A stretch of DNA of 64,000 nt from Bradyrhizobium sp. ARR65. Its GTDB lineage: Bacteria > Pseudomonadota > Alphaproteobacteria > Rhizobiales > Xanthobacteraceae. Under the pieces are notes generated by a model. It ran no database searches, was not told where the DNA came from, and saw only the letters and a program-made list of their open reading frames with translations. Every line of letters starts with the position of its first letter. Position 1 is the stretch's first letter. Where the stretch lies: the NCBI RefSeq assembly GCF_000472385.1, contig NZ_AWZU01000001.1:308501-372500 (forward strand), given 5' to 3'. The position numbers and the translations under genes are program-made. Positions 25,746-35,621 of this stretch are shown one piece after another.

Positions 25746-26918
25746 ATGACTGCAGCGAAGCCCGCTCAGCGGCCGATCGTGCCGCATTTTTCGTCCGGCC
25801 CCTGTGCGAAGCGCCCCGGCTGGAACCCCCAAAATCTCAAGGACGCAGCTCTCGGCCGCTCGCATCGCGCGAAGGTCGGCAAGACCAAGCTCAAGCTTGC
25901 GATCGATCTGACGCGCGAAGTGCTGGAAGTACCGGCCGACTACCGCATCGGCATCGTGCCGGCCTCCGATACCGGCGCCGTCGAGATGGCGCTATGGTCG
26001 CTGCTCGGCGCGCGCCCCGTCACCATGCTCGCCTGGGAGTCCTTCGGCGAGGGATGGGTCACCGACGTCGTCAAGCAGTTGAAGCTCAAGGACGTCACCG
26101 GTGTTACGGCGCCTTATGGCGACATCCCCGATCTGTCCAAGGTGGATTCCGACACCGACATCGTCTTCACCTGGAACGGCACTACCTCCGGCGTTCGCGT
26201 GCCGAACGCTGACTGGATCAAGGCGGATCGCAAGGGGCTGACGATTTGCGACGCCACGTCGGCCGCCTTCGCGCAGCCGTTGGATTGGGCCAAGCTCGAC
26301 GTCGTCACCTTCTCCTGGCAGAAGGCGCTGGGCGGCGAGGCGGCGCATGGCATGCTGGTGCTGAGCCCCCGCGCGGTCGAGCGGCTCGAGACCTACAAGC
26401 CCGCCTGGCCGCTGCCGAAGATCTTTCGCATGACCAAGAACGGCAAGCTCAACGAAGGCATCTTCGTCGGCGAGACCATCAACACGCCCTCGATGCTCTG
26501 CGTCGAGGATTATCTGGACGCGCTGAACTGGGGCAAATCGATCGGCGGACTGAAGGCGCTGATCGCGCGCGCCGATGCCAACACCAAGGTGCTCGCCGAC
26601 TGGGTCGCGCGTACGCCGTGGATCGATTTCCTGGCCAAGGACGCGGCGCTCCGTTCCAACACCTCGGTGTGCCTGAAGTTCACGGATCCCGCGATCACCT
26701 CGCTCACGGCGGACGCGCAGGCGGATTTCGTCAAGAATCTCGTCGCCATGGTCGAGAAGGAAGCCGCCGGTTACGACTTCGCGCATTACCGCGATGCGCC
26801 GGCAGGCCTGCGCATCTGGTGCGGCGCCACGGTGGAAGCGACCGACGTCGCGCTGCTGACGCAGTGGATCGACTGGGCCTTCGTCGAGGCCAAGGCGCTG
26901 CTCGCCAAGGCGGCCTGA
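25746..26918 (+). CDS. serC: Phosphoserine aminotransferase
   Basis: 390 residues of the alphaproteobacterial class V form. The start [26 protein letters not shown] is typical; [52 protein letters not shown] and the PLP lysine in [17 protein letters not shown] follow. It converts 3-phosphohydroxypyruvate plus glutamate to phosphoserine, the second step of serine synthesis, and may act in pyridoxine synthesis. serA follows 170 bases downstream on the same strand, with a dispersed repeat between them. A promoter and a leader hairpin precede it. Confidence 0.95.
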   Translation: MTAAKPAQRPIVPHFSSGPCAKRPGWNPQNLKDAALGRSHRAKVGKTKLKLAIDLTREVLEVPADYRIGIVPASDTGAVEMALWSLLGARPVTMLAWESFGEGWVTDVVKQLKLKDVTGVTAPYGDIPDLSKVDSDTDIVFTWNGTTSGVRVPNADWIKADRKGLTICDATSAAFAQPLDWAKLDVVTFSWQKALGGEAAHGMLVLSPRAVERLETYKPAWPLPKIFRMTKNGKLNEGIFVGETINTPSMLCVEDYLDALNWGKSIGGLKALIARADANTKVLADWVARTPWIDFLAKDAALRSNTSVCLKFTDPAITSLTADAQADFVKNLVAMVEKEAAGYDFAHYRDAPAGLRIWCGATVEATDVALLTQWIDWAFVEAKALLAKAA

Positions 26919-26927
26919 CTCACTCCA

Positions 26928-27062
26928 TCGTCGTCCGGGCGGGCGACTTGTCCGCCGTAGCTCAAAGAGCGAAGGCGGAAGCCGACCCGGGACCCATAAC
27001 CACCATCGGGAGTATGGGTCCCGGCGCTTTGCGCAAGTGGCGCTTCGGCCGGGACGACGGAT
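26928..27062. repeat. Family F repeat between serC and serA
   Basis: CGTCGTCCGGGCG opens and CGGCCGGGACGACGG closes it. GGGACCCATA and the inverted TATGGGTCCC (27013-27022) form an internal hairpin. It lies inside what would be a serC-serA transcript. Confidence 0.8.
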
Positions 27063-27087
27063 TTAATCCATTCTCAGGATCACACCC

Positions 27088-28677
27088 ATGTCCAAACCCA
27101 AAGTTCTCATTTCCGACGCCCTCTCGCCCGCCGCCGTGCAGATCTTCAAAGACCGCGGCGTCGAGGTCGATTTCCAGCCCAACCTCGGCAAGGACAAGGA
27201 CAAGCTCGCCGAGATCATCGGCCACTATGACGGCCTCGCCATCCGCTCCGCCACCAAGGCCACCGCCAAGATCATCGAGCGCGCCAAGAAGCTCAAGGTG
27301 ATCGGCCGCGCCGGCATCGGCGTCGACAATGTCGAGATCCCGGCCGCCACGGCAAAGGGCATCATCGTGATGAACACGCCGTTCGGCAATTCGATCACGA
27401 CCGCCGAGCACGCCATCACCCTGATGCTGGCCTTGGCGCGCGAAATCCCGCAGGCCGACGCCTCCACGCAGGCCGGCAAATGGGAGAAGAACCGCTTCAT
27501 GGGCGTCGAGATCACCGGCAAGGTGCTGGGCATCATCGGCTGCGGCAATATTGGCTCGATCGTCGCCGACCGCGCCATGGGTCTGCGCATGAAGGTGATC
27601 GCCTACGATCCGTTCCTGTCGCCGGAGCGCGCGGTGGATCTCGGGGTCGACAAGGTCGATCTCGACGAATTGTTGAGGCGCGCCGATTTCATCACCCTGC
27701 ACACTCCACTCACCGACAAGACCCGGAATATCATCGACGCGGCCGCGATCGCCAAGATGAAGAAGGGCGTGCGCATCATCAACTGTGCACGCGGCGGCCT
27801 GGTTGATGAGCAGGCGCTCGCCGATGCGCTCAACTCCAAGCATGTCGCGGGCGCGGCCTTGGACGTCTTCAGCGAGGAGCCGGCGACCAAGAACGTGCTG
27901 TTCGGCCATCCCAACGTGATCTGCACGCCGCATCTCGGCGCCTCCACCACCGAGGCGCAGGAGAATGTCGCGCTGCAGATCGCCGAACAGATGTCGGATT
28001 ATCTGCTCACCGGCGCGATCTCCAACGCCATCAATTTCCCGTCGATCACGGCGGAAGAGGCGCCGAAGCTGAAGCCGTTCATCGAACTCGCCGAAAAGCT
28101 CGGCTCTTTCGCCGGCCAGCTCACCGAGACCGGCATCCGCAAGGTCGAGATTACCTATGAGGGTCACGTCGCCGAGATGAAGATCAAGGCGCTGACCTCT
28201 GCTGTGCTCGCCGGCCTGCTGCGGCCGATGCTGGGCGAGGTCAATGTCGTCTCCGCGCCCGTTGTTGCCAAGGAGCGCGGGATGATCGTGGACGAGGTCG
28301 TGCGCGCGGCGCAAAGCGATTATGAGAGCCTCATCACGGTTACTGTTGCCACCGAGCGGCAGCAGCGCTCGGTGTCGGGCACGGTGTATCACGACGGCAA
28401 GCCGCGTCTGGTCGATGTCAAGGGCATCCGGATCGATGCCGAATTCGGCAAGTCGATGATCTATGTCACCAACGAGGACAAGCCGGGCTTCATCGGCAAG
28501 TTCGCAAGCCTGCTGGGCGACGCCAAGATCAACATCGCGACGTTCCATCTCGGCCGCACGGCGCCGGGCGGCGATGCCATCGCCCTGGTCGAGGTCGACG
28601 GCGCGGTGCCGGCGGAGTTGCTCGGCAAGGTGCAGGCCCTGCCGCAGGTCAAGCAGGCCAAGGCGCTGGCGTTTTAG
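27088..28677 (+). CDS. serA: D-3-phosphoglycerate dehydrogenase
   Basis: 529 residues, the long form with an intervening domain and a C-terminal ACT domain. The NAD-binding fold has LGIIGCGNIGSIVADRA, the catalytic Arg is in NCARGGLVDEQAL, the Glu in LDVFSEEPA and the His in CTPHLGASTTEA. Residues from about 310 to 450 form the intervening domain, and the last 80 (MIYVTNEDKPGFIGKFASLLGDAKINIATF) the ACT domain, which in relatives binds serine and gives feedback control. It oxidises 3-phosphoglycerate in the first step of serine synthesis and works with SerC upstream. Confidence 0.96.
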   Translation: MSKPKVLISDALSPAAVQIFKDRGVEVDFQPNLGKDKDKLAEIIGHYDGLAIRSATKATAKIIERAKKLKVIGRAGIGVDNVEIPAATAKGIIVMNTPFGNSITTAEHAITLMLALAREIPQADASTQAGKWEKNRFMGVEITGKVLGIIGCGNIGSIVADRAMGLRMKVIAYDPFLSPERAVDLGVDKVDLDELLRRADFITLHTPLTDKTRNIIDAAAIAKMKKGVRIINCARGGLVDEQALADALNSKHVAGAALDVFSEEPATKNVLFGHPNVICTPHLGASTTEAQENVALQIAEQMSDYLLTGAISNAINFPSITAEEAPKLKPFIELAEKLGSFAGQLTETGIRKVEITYEGHVAEMKIKALTSAVLAGLLRPMLGEVNVVSAPVVAKERGMIVDEVVRAAQSDYESLITVTVATERQQRSVSGTVYHDGKPRLVDVKGIRIDAEFGKSMIYVTNEDKPGFIGKFASLLGDAKINIATFHLGRTAPGGDAIALVEVDGAVPAELLGKVQALPQVKQAKALAF

Positions 28678-28782
28678 TCAGGATACTCGCCGGCCATAGC
28701 AATCTCGCTCGTCATGCCCGGGCTTGACCCGGGCTGAAGCCCCCTCGGCGAGGCAAGGCCCGGGCATTCACGATTGCCCCTC

Positions 28783-28860
28783 GTCATTCCGGGGCGATGC
28801 GAAGCATCGAACCCGGAATCTCGAGATTCCGGGTCTGCGCTTCGCGCATCCCGGAATGAC
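28783..28860. repeat. Family A repeat with a perfect 24-bp palindrome
   Basis: GTCATTCCGGGG opens and CCCGGAATGAC closes it. The core at 28811-28834 is a perfect palindrome with half-site ACCCGGAATCTC. Just before it, 28703-28773 holds GCCCGGGCTTGACCCGGGC and GGCCCGGGCATT, a further GC-rich hairpin of another repeat type. Confidence 0.88.
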
Positions 28861-28949
28861 GGGTAATACGGCGGTGGCCGGGACAAGCACGGACATAACC
28901 GCGCTCTTGCGCACCGGCTCGCGATCGAGCCGCACTCATTTGCGTTGAT

Positions 28950-28983
28950 GACCGCCCAAGCGACGTGCTGGGCGGTCCTTTTT
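28950..28983 (+). terminator. Rho-independent terminator downstream of serA
   Basis: GACCGCCCA and TGGGCGGTC form a 9-bp stem around AGCGACGTGC, followed by CTTTTT. It lies beyond the repeats and most likely ends the serC-serA transcript. Confidence 0.9.
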
Positions 28984-29086
28984 ATGCCTTGCAGCCGTTG
29001 ATCCAGAGCAAATGCCGGGAACCGCAGCCTGCTAGCAAGGTTTATACTTATGGCCCGGTGTGCGGGCTTAGCAGGCGGAGCACGAG

Positions 29087-30976
29087 ATGAAATCGGACCC
29101 CTCCCAGCGCAAACAGGCCATTGCGATGGGGTACATCTTCGCCGCCGGCATCGGCATGCTGGTGCTGCAATGGTTGTTTACGACGTACAATACCGTTGAG
29201 ACTATTCCCTATAGCCAGTTCGAGCAGCTCGTCAGCGCAGGCAAGGTCGCCGAAGTCGGCGTCGGGCAGGACACCATCACCGGCAAGTTGAAGGAGAACG
29301 AGAAGCTCCCGAGCGGCAAGTCGGCCTTCGTCACCGCGCGCGTCGATCCGGCGCTGGCCGAAAGACTCGCGGCCAAGGGCGTCGTCGTCAACGGCGTGCC
29401 CTCGGGCGGGCTGCTGCAGACCATCCTGTCCTGGGTGGTGCCCGCGCTGATGTTCTATCTGATCTGGATCTTCCTGTTCCGCCGCGTCGCCGAGCGCCAG
29501 GGCTTTGGCGGGCTGATGTCGATCGGTAAGTCGCGCGCCAAGGTCTATGTCGAGAAGGACACCAAGACCACCTTCGCCGATGTCGCCGGTGTCGAAGAGG
29601 CCAAGTTCGAATTGCAGGAAGTGGTGTCGTTCCTGAAGGATCCGAAGAGCTACGGCCGGCTGGGCGCGCATGTGCCCAAGGGCATTTTGCTGGTCGGCCC
29701 GCCCGGTACCGGCAAGACGCTGCTCGCGAAAGCGGTGGCCGGCGAGGCCGGCGTGCCGTTCTTCTCGATCTCCGGTTCCGAATTCGTGGAGATGTTCGTC
29801 GGCGTGGGCGCGGCGCGCGTGCGTGACCTGTTCCAGCAGGCGCGCGAGGCCGCGCCCTGCATCATCTTCATCGACGAGCTCGACGCCCTGGGACGCAGCC
29901 GCACGTCCGGCGCGCTCGGCGGCTATGACGAGAAGGAGCAGACGCTGAACCAGCTACTCGCCGAACTCGACGGTTTCGATCCCTCGACCGGCGTGATCCT
30001 GCTCGCCGCCACCAACCGGCCGGAAATCCTTGATCCCGCCTTGCTGCGCGCCGGCCGCTTCGACCGACAGGTGCTGGTCGATCGTCCGGACAAGAGCGGC
30101 CGCATCGCCATTCTGAGAGTGCATATCCGCAAGATCAAGGTTGCCATCGACGTCGATATCGACAAGATCGCGAGCCTCACCGCCGGCTTCACCGGCGCCG
30201 ACCTCGCCAACCTGATCAACGAGGCGGCGATCGCGGCGACCCGACGCCGGGCCGACCAGGTCTCGTTCGACGATTTCACCCTGGCCATCGAGCGCATCGT
30301 TGCCGGCGTCGAGAAGAAGAGCAGGGTGCTTGGCAAGGAGGAGCGCCGGCGTGTCGCCTATCACGAGATGGGGCATGCGCTTGTGGCCGCGAACCTCCCC
30401 GGGGTCGATCCGGTGCAGAAAGTCTCGATCATTCCGCGCGGCGTCGGCGCCCTTGGCTACACCATGCAGCGGCCGACCGAAGACCGTTTCCTGTTGTCGG
30501 CGAGCGAATTGAAGAACCGCATTGCGGTGCTGATGGGAGGGCGCGCATCGGAGCAACTCATCTATGACGGCGACGTCTCGACCGGAGCCGCCGATGATTT
30601 GCAGCGCGCAACCGAAATCGCGCTGGAGATGGTCACCAAATATGGCATGGACGCCACCATCGGCCAGCGCACCTACGCACCGCGGCCGCAGACGTTTATC
30701 CAGGCCGCGCAGGATCAACTCGTCAGCGCCGCCGAAGCGACGGGGCGCGAAATCGATCTCGCGGTGCGCGGCTTGATCGAGGACGCGGATAGACGCGCCC
30801 GCTCGATCCTGGAGTCACATCGCAATGATCTCGAAGCCGGCGTCCAGCTCTTGATCGCGAAGGAAACGCTGACGGTCGACGATTTTCCTCCGCTGCGGGG
30901 CATCCCGCCGAAGGAGACCCTCGCCGAGCGCACTGGCGAGGCTTGGCGTCCGCGCGAGCCGGCCCCGGCGCAATGA
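29087..30976 (+). CDS. ftsH: ATP-dependent zinc metalloprotease FtsH
   Basis: 629 residues. Two N-terminal membrane helices ([16 protein letters not shown] and [19 protein letters not shown]) flank a short periplasmic domain. The AAA module has GPPGTGKT at about residues 204-211, the pore residues in [26 protein letters not shown] (Walker B) and [16 protein letters not shown] with the Arg finger. The peptidase has HEMGH at about 426-430, with the third zinc ligand in a D-D-L-Q-R-A segment. It degrades membrane and some soluble proteins. Unlike the usual ftsH it is not followed by folP-glmM, so it may be a second paralogue. A GGAAC motif lies upstream at 29018-29022. Confidence 0.93.
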   Translation: MKSDPSQRKQAIAMGYIFAAGIGMLVLQWLFTTYNTVETIPYSQFEQLVSAGKVAEVGVGQDTITGKLKENEKLPSGKSAFVTARVDPALAERLAAKGVVVNGVPSGGLLQTILSWVVPALMFYLIWIFLFRRVAERQGFGGLMSIGKSRAKVYVEKDTKTTFADVAGVEEAKFELQEVVSFLKDPKSYGRLGAHVPKGILLVGPPGTGKTLLAKAVAGEAGVPFFSISGSEFVEMFVGVGAARVRDLFQQAREAAPCIIFIDELDALGRSRTSGALGGYDEKEQTLNQLLAELDGFDPSTGVILLAATNRPEILDPALLRAGRFDRQVLVDRPDKSGRIAILRVHIRKIKVAIDVDIDKIASLTAGFTGADLANLINEAAIAATRRRADQVSFDDFTLAIERIVAGVEKKSRVLGKEERRRVAYHEMGHALVAANLPGVDPVQKVSIIPRGVGALGYTMQRPTEDRFLLSASELKNRIAVLMGGRASEQLIYDGDVSTGAADDLQRATEIALEMVTKYGMDATIGQRTYAPRPQTFIQAAQDQLVSAAEATGREIDLAVRGLIEDADRRARSILESHRNDLEAGVQLLIAKETLTVDDFPPLRGIPPKETLAERTGEAWRPREPAPAQ

Positions 30977-31479
30977 TCGCAAGGCTCTCCTGCCGGGTTC
31001 GCCATGCTTGTGGCGCCCGGATCGAGCGAAGCCGCTACGCGTGGCCGCCACTCCCGCGGCGAATTAGACCATCGGATTCACCTATGCGAATGCTGGAACC
31101 CGCCAAAGGTAAGATGATGGTGGAAGGTCCGCTTCGTCCGTGTGGCGGATCGCCCCCGAACGGCCTCAGCATCCGCCCCCACACAGAATGCTGAGGTCGT
31201 TTTCGTGGCTTTTCGGCCGCCGGGCCGTTGGAGGGCGACCGTTCTGGCCGTGCCTGACGGTTCTGCTCACGCAACTCCCGCGCGTGGAGGGGACCGATTA
31301 ACACAGTTGGCTACAGTCGTGAGCGCATGAAGCGCAAGCGGGCGTGGTCAGGCTCGACGCGTGTCGTCCGGAACCGTCGCGCGTCGAGCCGCTGTTTCGA
31401 CAGGTGGGCGGCTTGGTCTGAGAATAACCCCGCTTCGCGTCTCGCGCCGATCAATCGATGCGCATCTCATTCCAGAGGC
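30977..31479. other. 500-bp gap between ftsH and the next gene
   Basis: No frame has convincing protein character. The hairpin at 31164-31200 is described separately. The remainder, including 31200-31330, shows no recognised motif. Confidence 0.5.
31164..31200 (+). terminator. Candidate terminator downstream of ftsH
   Basis: CCTCAGCAT (31164-31172) pairs perfectly with ATGCTGAGG (31188-31196), followed by TCGTTTT. It is about 190 bases after the ftsH stop. Confidence 0.7.
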
Positions 31480-31896
31480 TCAGCGTCCGCGGCGCCTGTT
31501 TGCAGGTCCTGTGAACTCGGCACGTGCTTTCTCCAGGCCGTCCACACGCCCGGCGAGCGCGCCAATCTGGTCCGATAGCAGCTTTCGTTCGCCTTGTTCG
31601 GCCGATAGCTGTCGTTGCAGGTCGGCGACCTGCCCCTCGTCGCGTTGACGGGCGGACTGAAGGTCGTTCACTGCTTGTTGGAGCGAAGCCAACGTCTGTT
31701 TTGTCTCGTCATGCGCCGGAGGCTGCTCGGTGGATTGATTTGCAGCCACGGTCGGAGAATTTTTCTCGGCACGGTTGCTCGCCCAAAACAATGCGCCGCC
31801 GATGACCAGCAAGATGACGACCAAGACCCATGGAAGGACCCTGCGCTGTCGCGCCGGTCCGCCTTCATCGTGGTCCGCGCCGAAGAGATCACTCAT
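31480..31896 (-). CDS. Single-pass membrane protein with a coiled coil
   Basis: 138 residues. A charged N-terminal tail (MSDLFGADHDEGGPARQRR) precedes one membrane helix (VLPWVLVVILLVIGGALFWAS). A periplasmic part follows with a Gln/Asp-rich linker and a heptad-like coiled coil (TLASLQQAVNDLQSARQRDEGQVADLQRQLSAEQGERKL). No enzymatic motif is seen. The start ATG overlaps the stop of the small gene upstream, so the two are probably translationally coupled. I do not recognise a named family. Confidence 0.75.
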   Translation of the reverse strand: MSDLFGADHDEGGPARQRRVLPWVLVVILLVIGGALFWASNRAEKNSPTVAANQSTEQPPAHDETKQTLASLQQAVNDLQSARQRDEGQVADLQRQLSAEQGERKLLSDQIGALAGRVDGLEKARAEFTGPANRRRGR

Positions 31897-32074
31897 CCCG
31901 CCAACAAGTCAGGCATATGAAAATCGTTCCGTCGATTTCGAGATGGTGAGCGCCCGGACTCAGGTGCCGCGTGCACGGCAATCTTGCTTGCCAGCGGCCG
32001 TTGCATTTCTTCGTCGCGTTGCACGCTCTGGCTGCATCGTAACAAAACGTGATGGTCGCAGCGGGAACTCGCAT
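31889..32074 (-). CDS. Possible small Cys/His-containing protein (61 aa), coupled to the next gene
   Basis: The ATG at 32074 (AGAAG lies upstream) opens a 61-residue frame with CYDAARACNATKKC, then LPCTRHLSPGAHHLEIDGTIFICLTCWRDE. Cys and His pairs such as C-x-x-C near the end suggest a metal-binding knuckle. Its stop overlaps the ATG of the membrane coiled-coil gene by 8 bases, which is typical of coupled genes. The longer in-frame extension to 32338 is Arg-rich and unlikely. No family is recognised. Confidence 0.4.
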   Translation of the reverse strand: MRVPAATITFCYDAARACNATKKCNGRWQARLPCTRHLSPGAHHLEIDGTIFICLTCWRDE

Positions 32075-32333
32075 CTGCACTTCTGAATAGATCACCCGAT
32101 TATCGAGAGGGATCCTGCCGATCACCGTTGCAGGGTCGTCCGATCGTTCGCAACGTCGGCGCGAGTGAGGGCGCTTGCGTCGATTCCTCAGTCGGAAGCT
32201 GGAAACCGTGACCGCGGAAGCCGCATCGGCTGCCGCTTGTCCTGGGGATCCTGCCGCTTGTGCTAGGGCTCGTCGATTTAACGAGCAGTTGCCGAGCTGA
32301 GCGAATCGAGGGAAGTCGCGCCCGACTTCGAGC

Positions 32334-32434
32334 GTCATTGCGAGCGCAAGCGAAGCACTCCAGACCTTCTTTGCCGATGCGGTCTGGAGTGCTGCGGTCT
32401 GGAGTGCTTCGTCGCCTTGCTCCTCGCAATGACG
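32334..32434. repeat. Family B repeat with an internal 15-bp duplication
   Basis: GTCATTGCGAGCGCAAGCG opens and CTCGCAATGACGG closes it. GCGGTCTGGAGTGCT occurs twice in tandem near 32379-32409, so this copy is longer than the others. The remaining sequence between 32075 and 32333 shows no gene. Confidence 0.82.
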
Positions 32435-32441
32435 GGATGCT

Positions 32442-33485
32442 CTAGCTATTGGGTCCGCGGTCCATGCTGATGGGCTGCCAGCGCCGGAGTTTCGTGTTCT
32501 GCAGCACCGCGGGGTTGACGCAGCTCACCGGCCACATGCCCTGCAAGACCAGCGACAATTCGTAGCCGACCCGGCGCTTGCGCGCTTCATCGAAGCGCGC
32601 GGAGGCGGAAGCGACGTGCGCGGTCAGCGTGACGTTCTCCTTCCGCAGCAGCGGATTGTTATGCGAGGGCGGCTCCTTCTCCAGCACATCGAGTGCGGCA
32701 TGCGCGATCCAGCCCTCCTGCAGCGCCTTGATCAGCGCCTCCTCATTCACGGTGGCGCCGCGGCCGGTGTTGATGAAGATCGCGTTTTTCTTCATTTGCC
32801 TGAAATGCTGCTCGTTCAGCATATGATGCACTTCGGGACGGGCCGGGGCGTGCATCGAGACGAAATCGGATTGCGACAGCACCTCCGACAGCGTCGCAGG
32901 CATCACGCCGTGATCGTACATCAACGTTTCCTGGATGAAGGGATCGAAGGCCATCATGCGCAATCCGAACGGCGCGGCACGTTTTGCCACCGCGCGCGCC
33001 ACCCGCCCGAAGGAGATGAAGCCAAGCGTCTGTCCCATCAGCCGCGGGATCTTGAGCAGCGCCGGCCGGCCTTCGCTCCAGCGGCCTTCGCGTACCATCT
33101 TGTCCTGCTCGACGAGGCGGCGAAAGCCGGCAAGCAGCAGCATCATGGCGTGATCGGCGACCTCCTCGATGAACGTGTCCGGAATGTTGGTGACGGGAAT
33201 GCCGCGCGCAGTCGCGGCTTTCACATCGACACTGTCGACGCCGACGCTGCCGAGCGTGATGACTTTGCAGTTCTCGAGCGCATCGATGATGGCCTTGGTG
33301 ATCGGCATGCCCTTGGCGTAGATGGCGTCGGCGCTCTTCGCCGCGGCGATGAATTCGGTCTCATTGGCCGGTGCCTCGACGATCTCCGCGCCGATCGGCT
33401 CGAGCGCTTCCATTTCGTAACCGTAGCCGCCGCCGGCAACCGTGAAACTCGCGCCTTTCGGCGTCACCACCTTGAACTTTGCCAT
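32442..33485 (-). CDS. D-2-hydroxyacid dehydrogenase, C-terminal-binding-protein-like
   Basis: 347 residues. The start MAKFKVVTPKGASFTVAGGGYGYEMEALEPIGAEIVE differs from SerA, but the two-domain fold is clear: DTFIEEVADHAMMLLLAGFR, the NAD loop LGFISFGRVARAVAKRA, INTGRGATVNEEALI with the catalytic Arg, ALDVLEKEPPSHNNPLL with Glu, and LTAHVASAS with His. The pattern is that of CtBP-like hydroxyacid dehydrogenases. The substrate is not known. The sequence G-F-I-S-F-G-R is a variant of the usual G-x-G-x-x-G turn, with Phe/Ser at the first places. It ends next to a family B repeat. Confidence 0.85.
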   Translation of the reverse strand: MAKFKVVTPKGASFTVAGGGYGYEMEALEPIGAEIVEAPANETEFIAAAKSADAIYAKGMPITKAIIDALENCKVITLGSVGVDSVDVKAATARGIPVTNIPDTFIEEVADHAMMLLLAGFRRLVEQDKMVREGRWSEGRPALLKIPRLMGQTLGFISFGRVARAVAKRAAPFGLRMMAFDPFIQETLMYDHGVMPATLSEVLSQSDFVSMHAPARPEVHHMLNEQHFRQMKKNAIFINTGRGATVNEEALIKALQEGWIAHAALDVLEKEPPSHNNPLLRKENVTLTAHVASASARFDEARKRRVGYELSLVLQGMWPVSCVNPAVLQNTKLRRWQPISMDRGPNS

Positions 33486-33832
33486 CGCTTGCTCCCGAAT
33501 GTCCGCTCCCGGCGGCCCTCTTTCTTATCGCGCCATCAAAGCATGACCGGACGCGGTTCGACTAGGCTCTGCGGATGCATGGCGTCCCGCAAATTGCGGC
33601 AAGCGGCGGTGCCTGGGCGAAAGATCGCGACGGATCGCCGTCAGCAGTCGCGATCCCGAGGGGATGCGTGCGTGCGCCTGACACTCGCAATTTGCTTGGC
33701 CATCTCACACTTACCCGCACTTCTACGGAGCGGCGCGTAACTGAGCGCTAAGGGATTTCACTCTATCGTGAGCGAAATCTTTCAATTTCTACTCAATTTT
33801 TCCACGCGCCGAAAATTGCTGGGGGCATATCC
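33486..33832. other. Intergenic region before the chemoreceptor gene
   Basis: The divergent gap carries the promoters of the hydroxyacid dehydrogenase (minus) and chemoreceptor (plus). The 60 bases before 33833 are AT-rich (TTTCAATTTCTACTCAATTTTTCC). No palindromic repeat or coding frame was seen. Confidence 0.5.
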
Positions 33833-35518
33833 GTGAAGCTGAACAATCTGAAGATCGCACCCAAGCTAGGTATTCTGGTGGGGCTCACCTTGTTTGGCCT
33901 CTGCGTTGCCGGCGCGCTGGCTCTCTATCTGGTGCGGCAGGAAATGCTGAATGCACGCGTCGAGCAGATGCATTCGATCGTCGACATGGCGCGCAACCTG
34001 GCGCTCGGCCTGCAGAAGGACGTCGAGGCCGGCAAGCTCACCAAGGAGCAGGGGATCGCGGAATTTGGCCGTCGCGCGAACACGCTGACCTACAACAATG
34101 GCAGCGGCTACCTGTTCGGCACGACCTTCGACGGCATCACGGTGCTCTCGCCGAACCCGAAGGATATCGGCCAGAACCGCGGTGACGTCGTCGTCAATGG
34201 CAGGAATATCGGCAAGGAATGGCGCGACGGCGTCATGGCCAAGGGCGAGCACACGCTCTTTTACGACTATGTGAAGCCGGGTGAGCAGAAGCCGATCCGC
34301 AAGATGGGCTATGCGGTCGCCATCCCCGGCTGGAATATGTATGTCGGCACCGGGGTCTATCTCGACGATCTCGATGCCAAGCTGGCGCCGGTCGCCTGGC
34401 TGCTCGGCCTGTCCATTCTCGGCATTGCCCTGGTTGGCGGTAGCATCGCCTGGCTGATCGGCCGCAGCATCAGTCGTCCGCTCAATCTGCTGGGTGCGCG
34501 GATGCGCGCGCTCGCCGACGGCAAGCTCGATGGCGACATTCCGGGCGTCGGCCGCGGCGACGAGGTCGGCGCCATGGCCGCGACCGTGCAGATCTTCAAG
34601 GACAACGCGGTGCGCGTGCACGAGCTGGAAGAGGCGGAAGCCGATACGCGCTCGCGCGCGGCGGCCGAGCGGCGCGCGGCGATGGAAGAGCTCGCCAATG
34701 ACTTCGAGCGCAGCGTCAACGGCATCGTCCGTTCGGTTTCGAGCGCCGCAACGGGCATGCAGAGCACCGCGCAATCGATGACCTCGACCGCAAGCGATGC
34801 CAGCGCGCGGGCCGCGACGGTGAGCGCGGCCTCGCAAAATGCCTCCAACAATGTCAGCACGGTGGCCGCCGCGGCGGAGGAGCTGTCGAGCTCGGTGGCC
34901 GAGATTTCCCGCCAGGTCACCCGCTCCAGCGAGATCGCCAGCAAGGCGGTGGGCGATGCCGAGCGCACCAATGCCACCGTGCAGGTGCTCTCGACCGGGG
35001 CGGAAAAGATCGGCGAGGTGGTCAAGCTGATCCACTCGATCGCCGCGCAGACCAACCTGCTGGCGCTGAACGCCACCATCGAGGCGGCGCGTGCCGGCGA
35101 ATCCGGCCGCGGCTTTGCGGTGGTCGCCTCGGAGGTCAAGGCGCTGGCGAACCAGACCGCGAAAGCGACCGAAGAGATTTCAGCGCAGGTCGCGGCCATG
35201 CAGCAGTCGACCAGCGACGCCGTCGATGCGATCACCGGCATCACCCAGACCATCGCCCAGATGAACGAGATCACGGTCAGCATTTCGGCGGCCATCGAGG
35301 AGCAGGGCGCCGCAACGCGGGAGATCGCGCGCAACATCCAGTCGGTCGCGGAGGGATCGAGCGAGATCAACGCTCATATCGGCGGCGTCACTTCGGCGGC
35401 GGCCGCCACCGGCACGGCGGCCTCCGACGTGCTCGCCAACGCCCGCGAGCTCGACAACCAATCGGGCATGCTGCGCAGCGCGGTCGATGGCTTCCTCGCC
35501 AAGGTCCGCGCCGCTTAA
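33833..35518 (+). CDS. Methyl-accepting chemotaxis protein with a periplasmic Cache domain
   Basis: 561 residues from a GTG at 33833 with GGGGG upstream. TM1 is about residues 9-31 ([23 protein letters not shown]). The periplasmic single Cache (sCache_2) sensor has [20 protein letters not shown] and [20 protein letters not shown]2 is at about 182-208, followed by a HAMP domain ([19 protein letters not shown]) and a long cytoplasmic coiled coil with the highly conserved tip [19 protein letters not shown]. Methylation-type Gln/Glu residues lie on both sides. No C-terminal pentapeptide for CheR is visible. It signals through CheA to the flagellar motor. Confidence 0.92.
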   Translation: MKLNNLKIAPKLGILVGLTLFGLCVAGALALYLVRQEMLNARVEQMHSIVDMARNLALGLQKDVEAGKLTKEQGIAEFGRRANTLTYNNGSGYLFGTTFDGITVLSPNPKDIGQNRGDVVVNGRNIGKEWRDGVMAKGEHTLFYDYVKPGEQKPIRKMGYAVAIPGWNMYVGTGVYLDDLDAKLAPVAWLLGLSILGIALVGGSIAWLIGRSISRPLNLLGARMRALADGKLDGDIPGVGRGDEVGAMAATVQIFKDNAVRVHELEEAEADTRSRAAAERRAAMEELANDFERSVNGIVRSVSSAATGMQSTAQSMTSTASDASARAATVSAASQNASNNVSTVAAAAEELSSSVAEISRQVTRSSEIASKAVGDAERTNATVQVLSTGAEKIGEVVKLIHSIAAQTNLLALNATIEAARAGESGRGFAVVASEVKALANQTAKATEEISAQVAAMQQSTSDAVDAITGITQTIAQMNEITVSISAAIEEQGAATREIARNIQSVAEGSSEINAHIGGVTSAAAATGTAASDVLANARELDNQSGMLRSAVDGFLAKVRAA

Positions 35519-35621
35519 GCTGGACTGTTTCGCCTGCAGCGGATTCCCAACATCACCGTCACCTCCGCGCAAATGGCGTGAGCCGTTTGCGCAGGCACGA
35601 CGGGTTGAGATGAGTGCCGCG

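Noticed and set aside
26962..28548. A 528-codon frame antisense to serA
   Set aside because: SerA with all catalytic residues is on the plus strand; the other is a shadow.
31889..32338. The full 149-codon frame ahead of the coiled-coil membrane protein
   Set aside because: The first 88 residues are Arg-rich and extend into the family B repeat; only the last 61 residues look protein-like and are reported separately.
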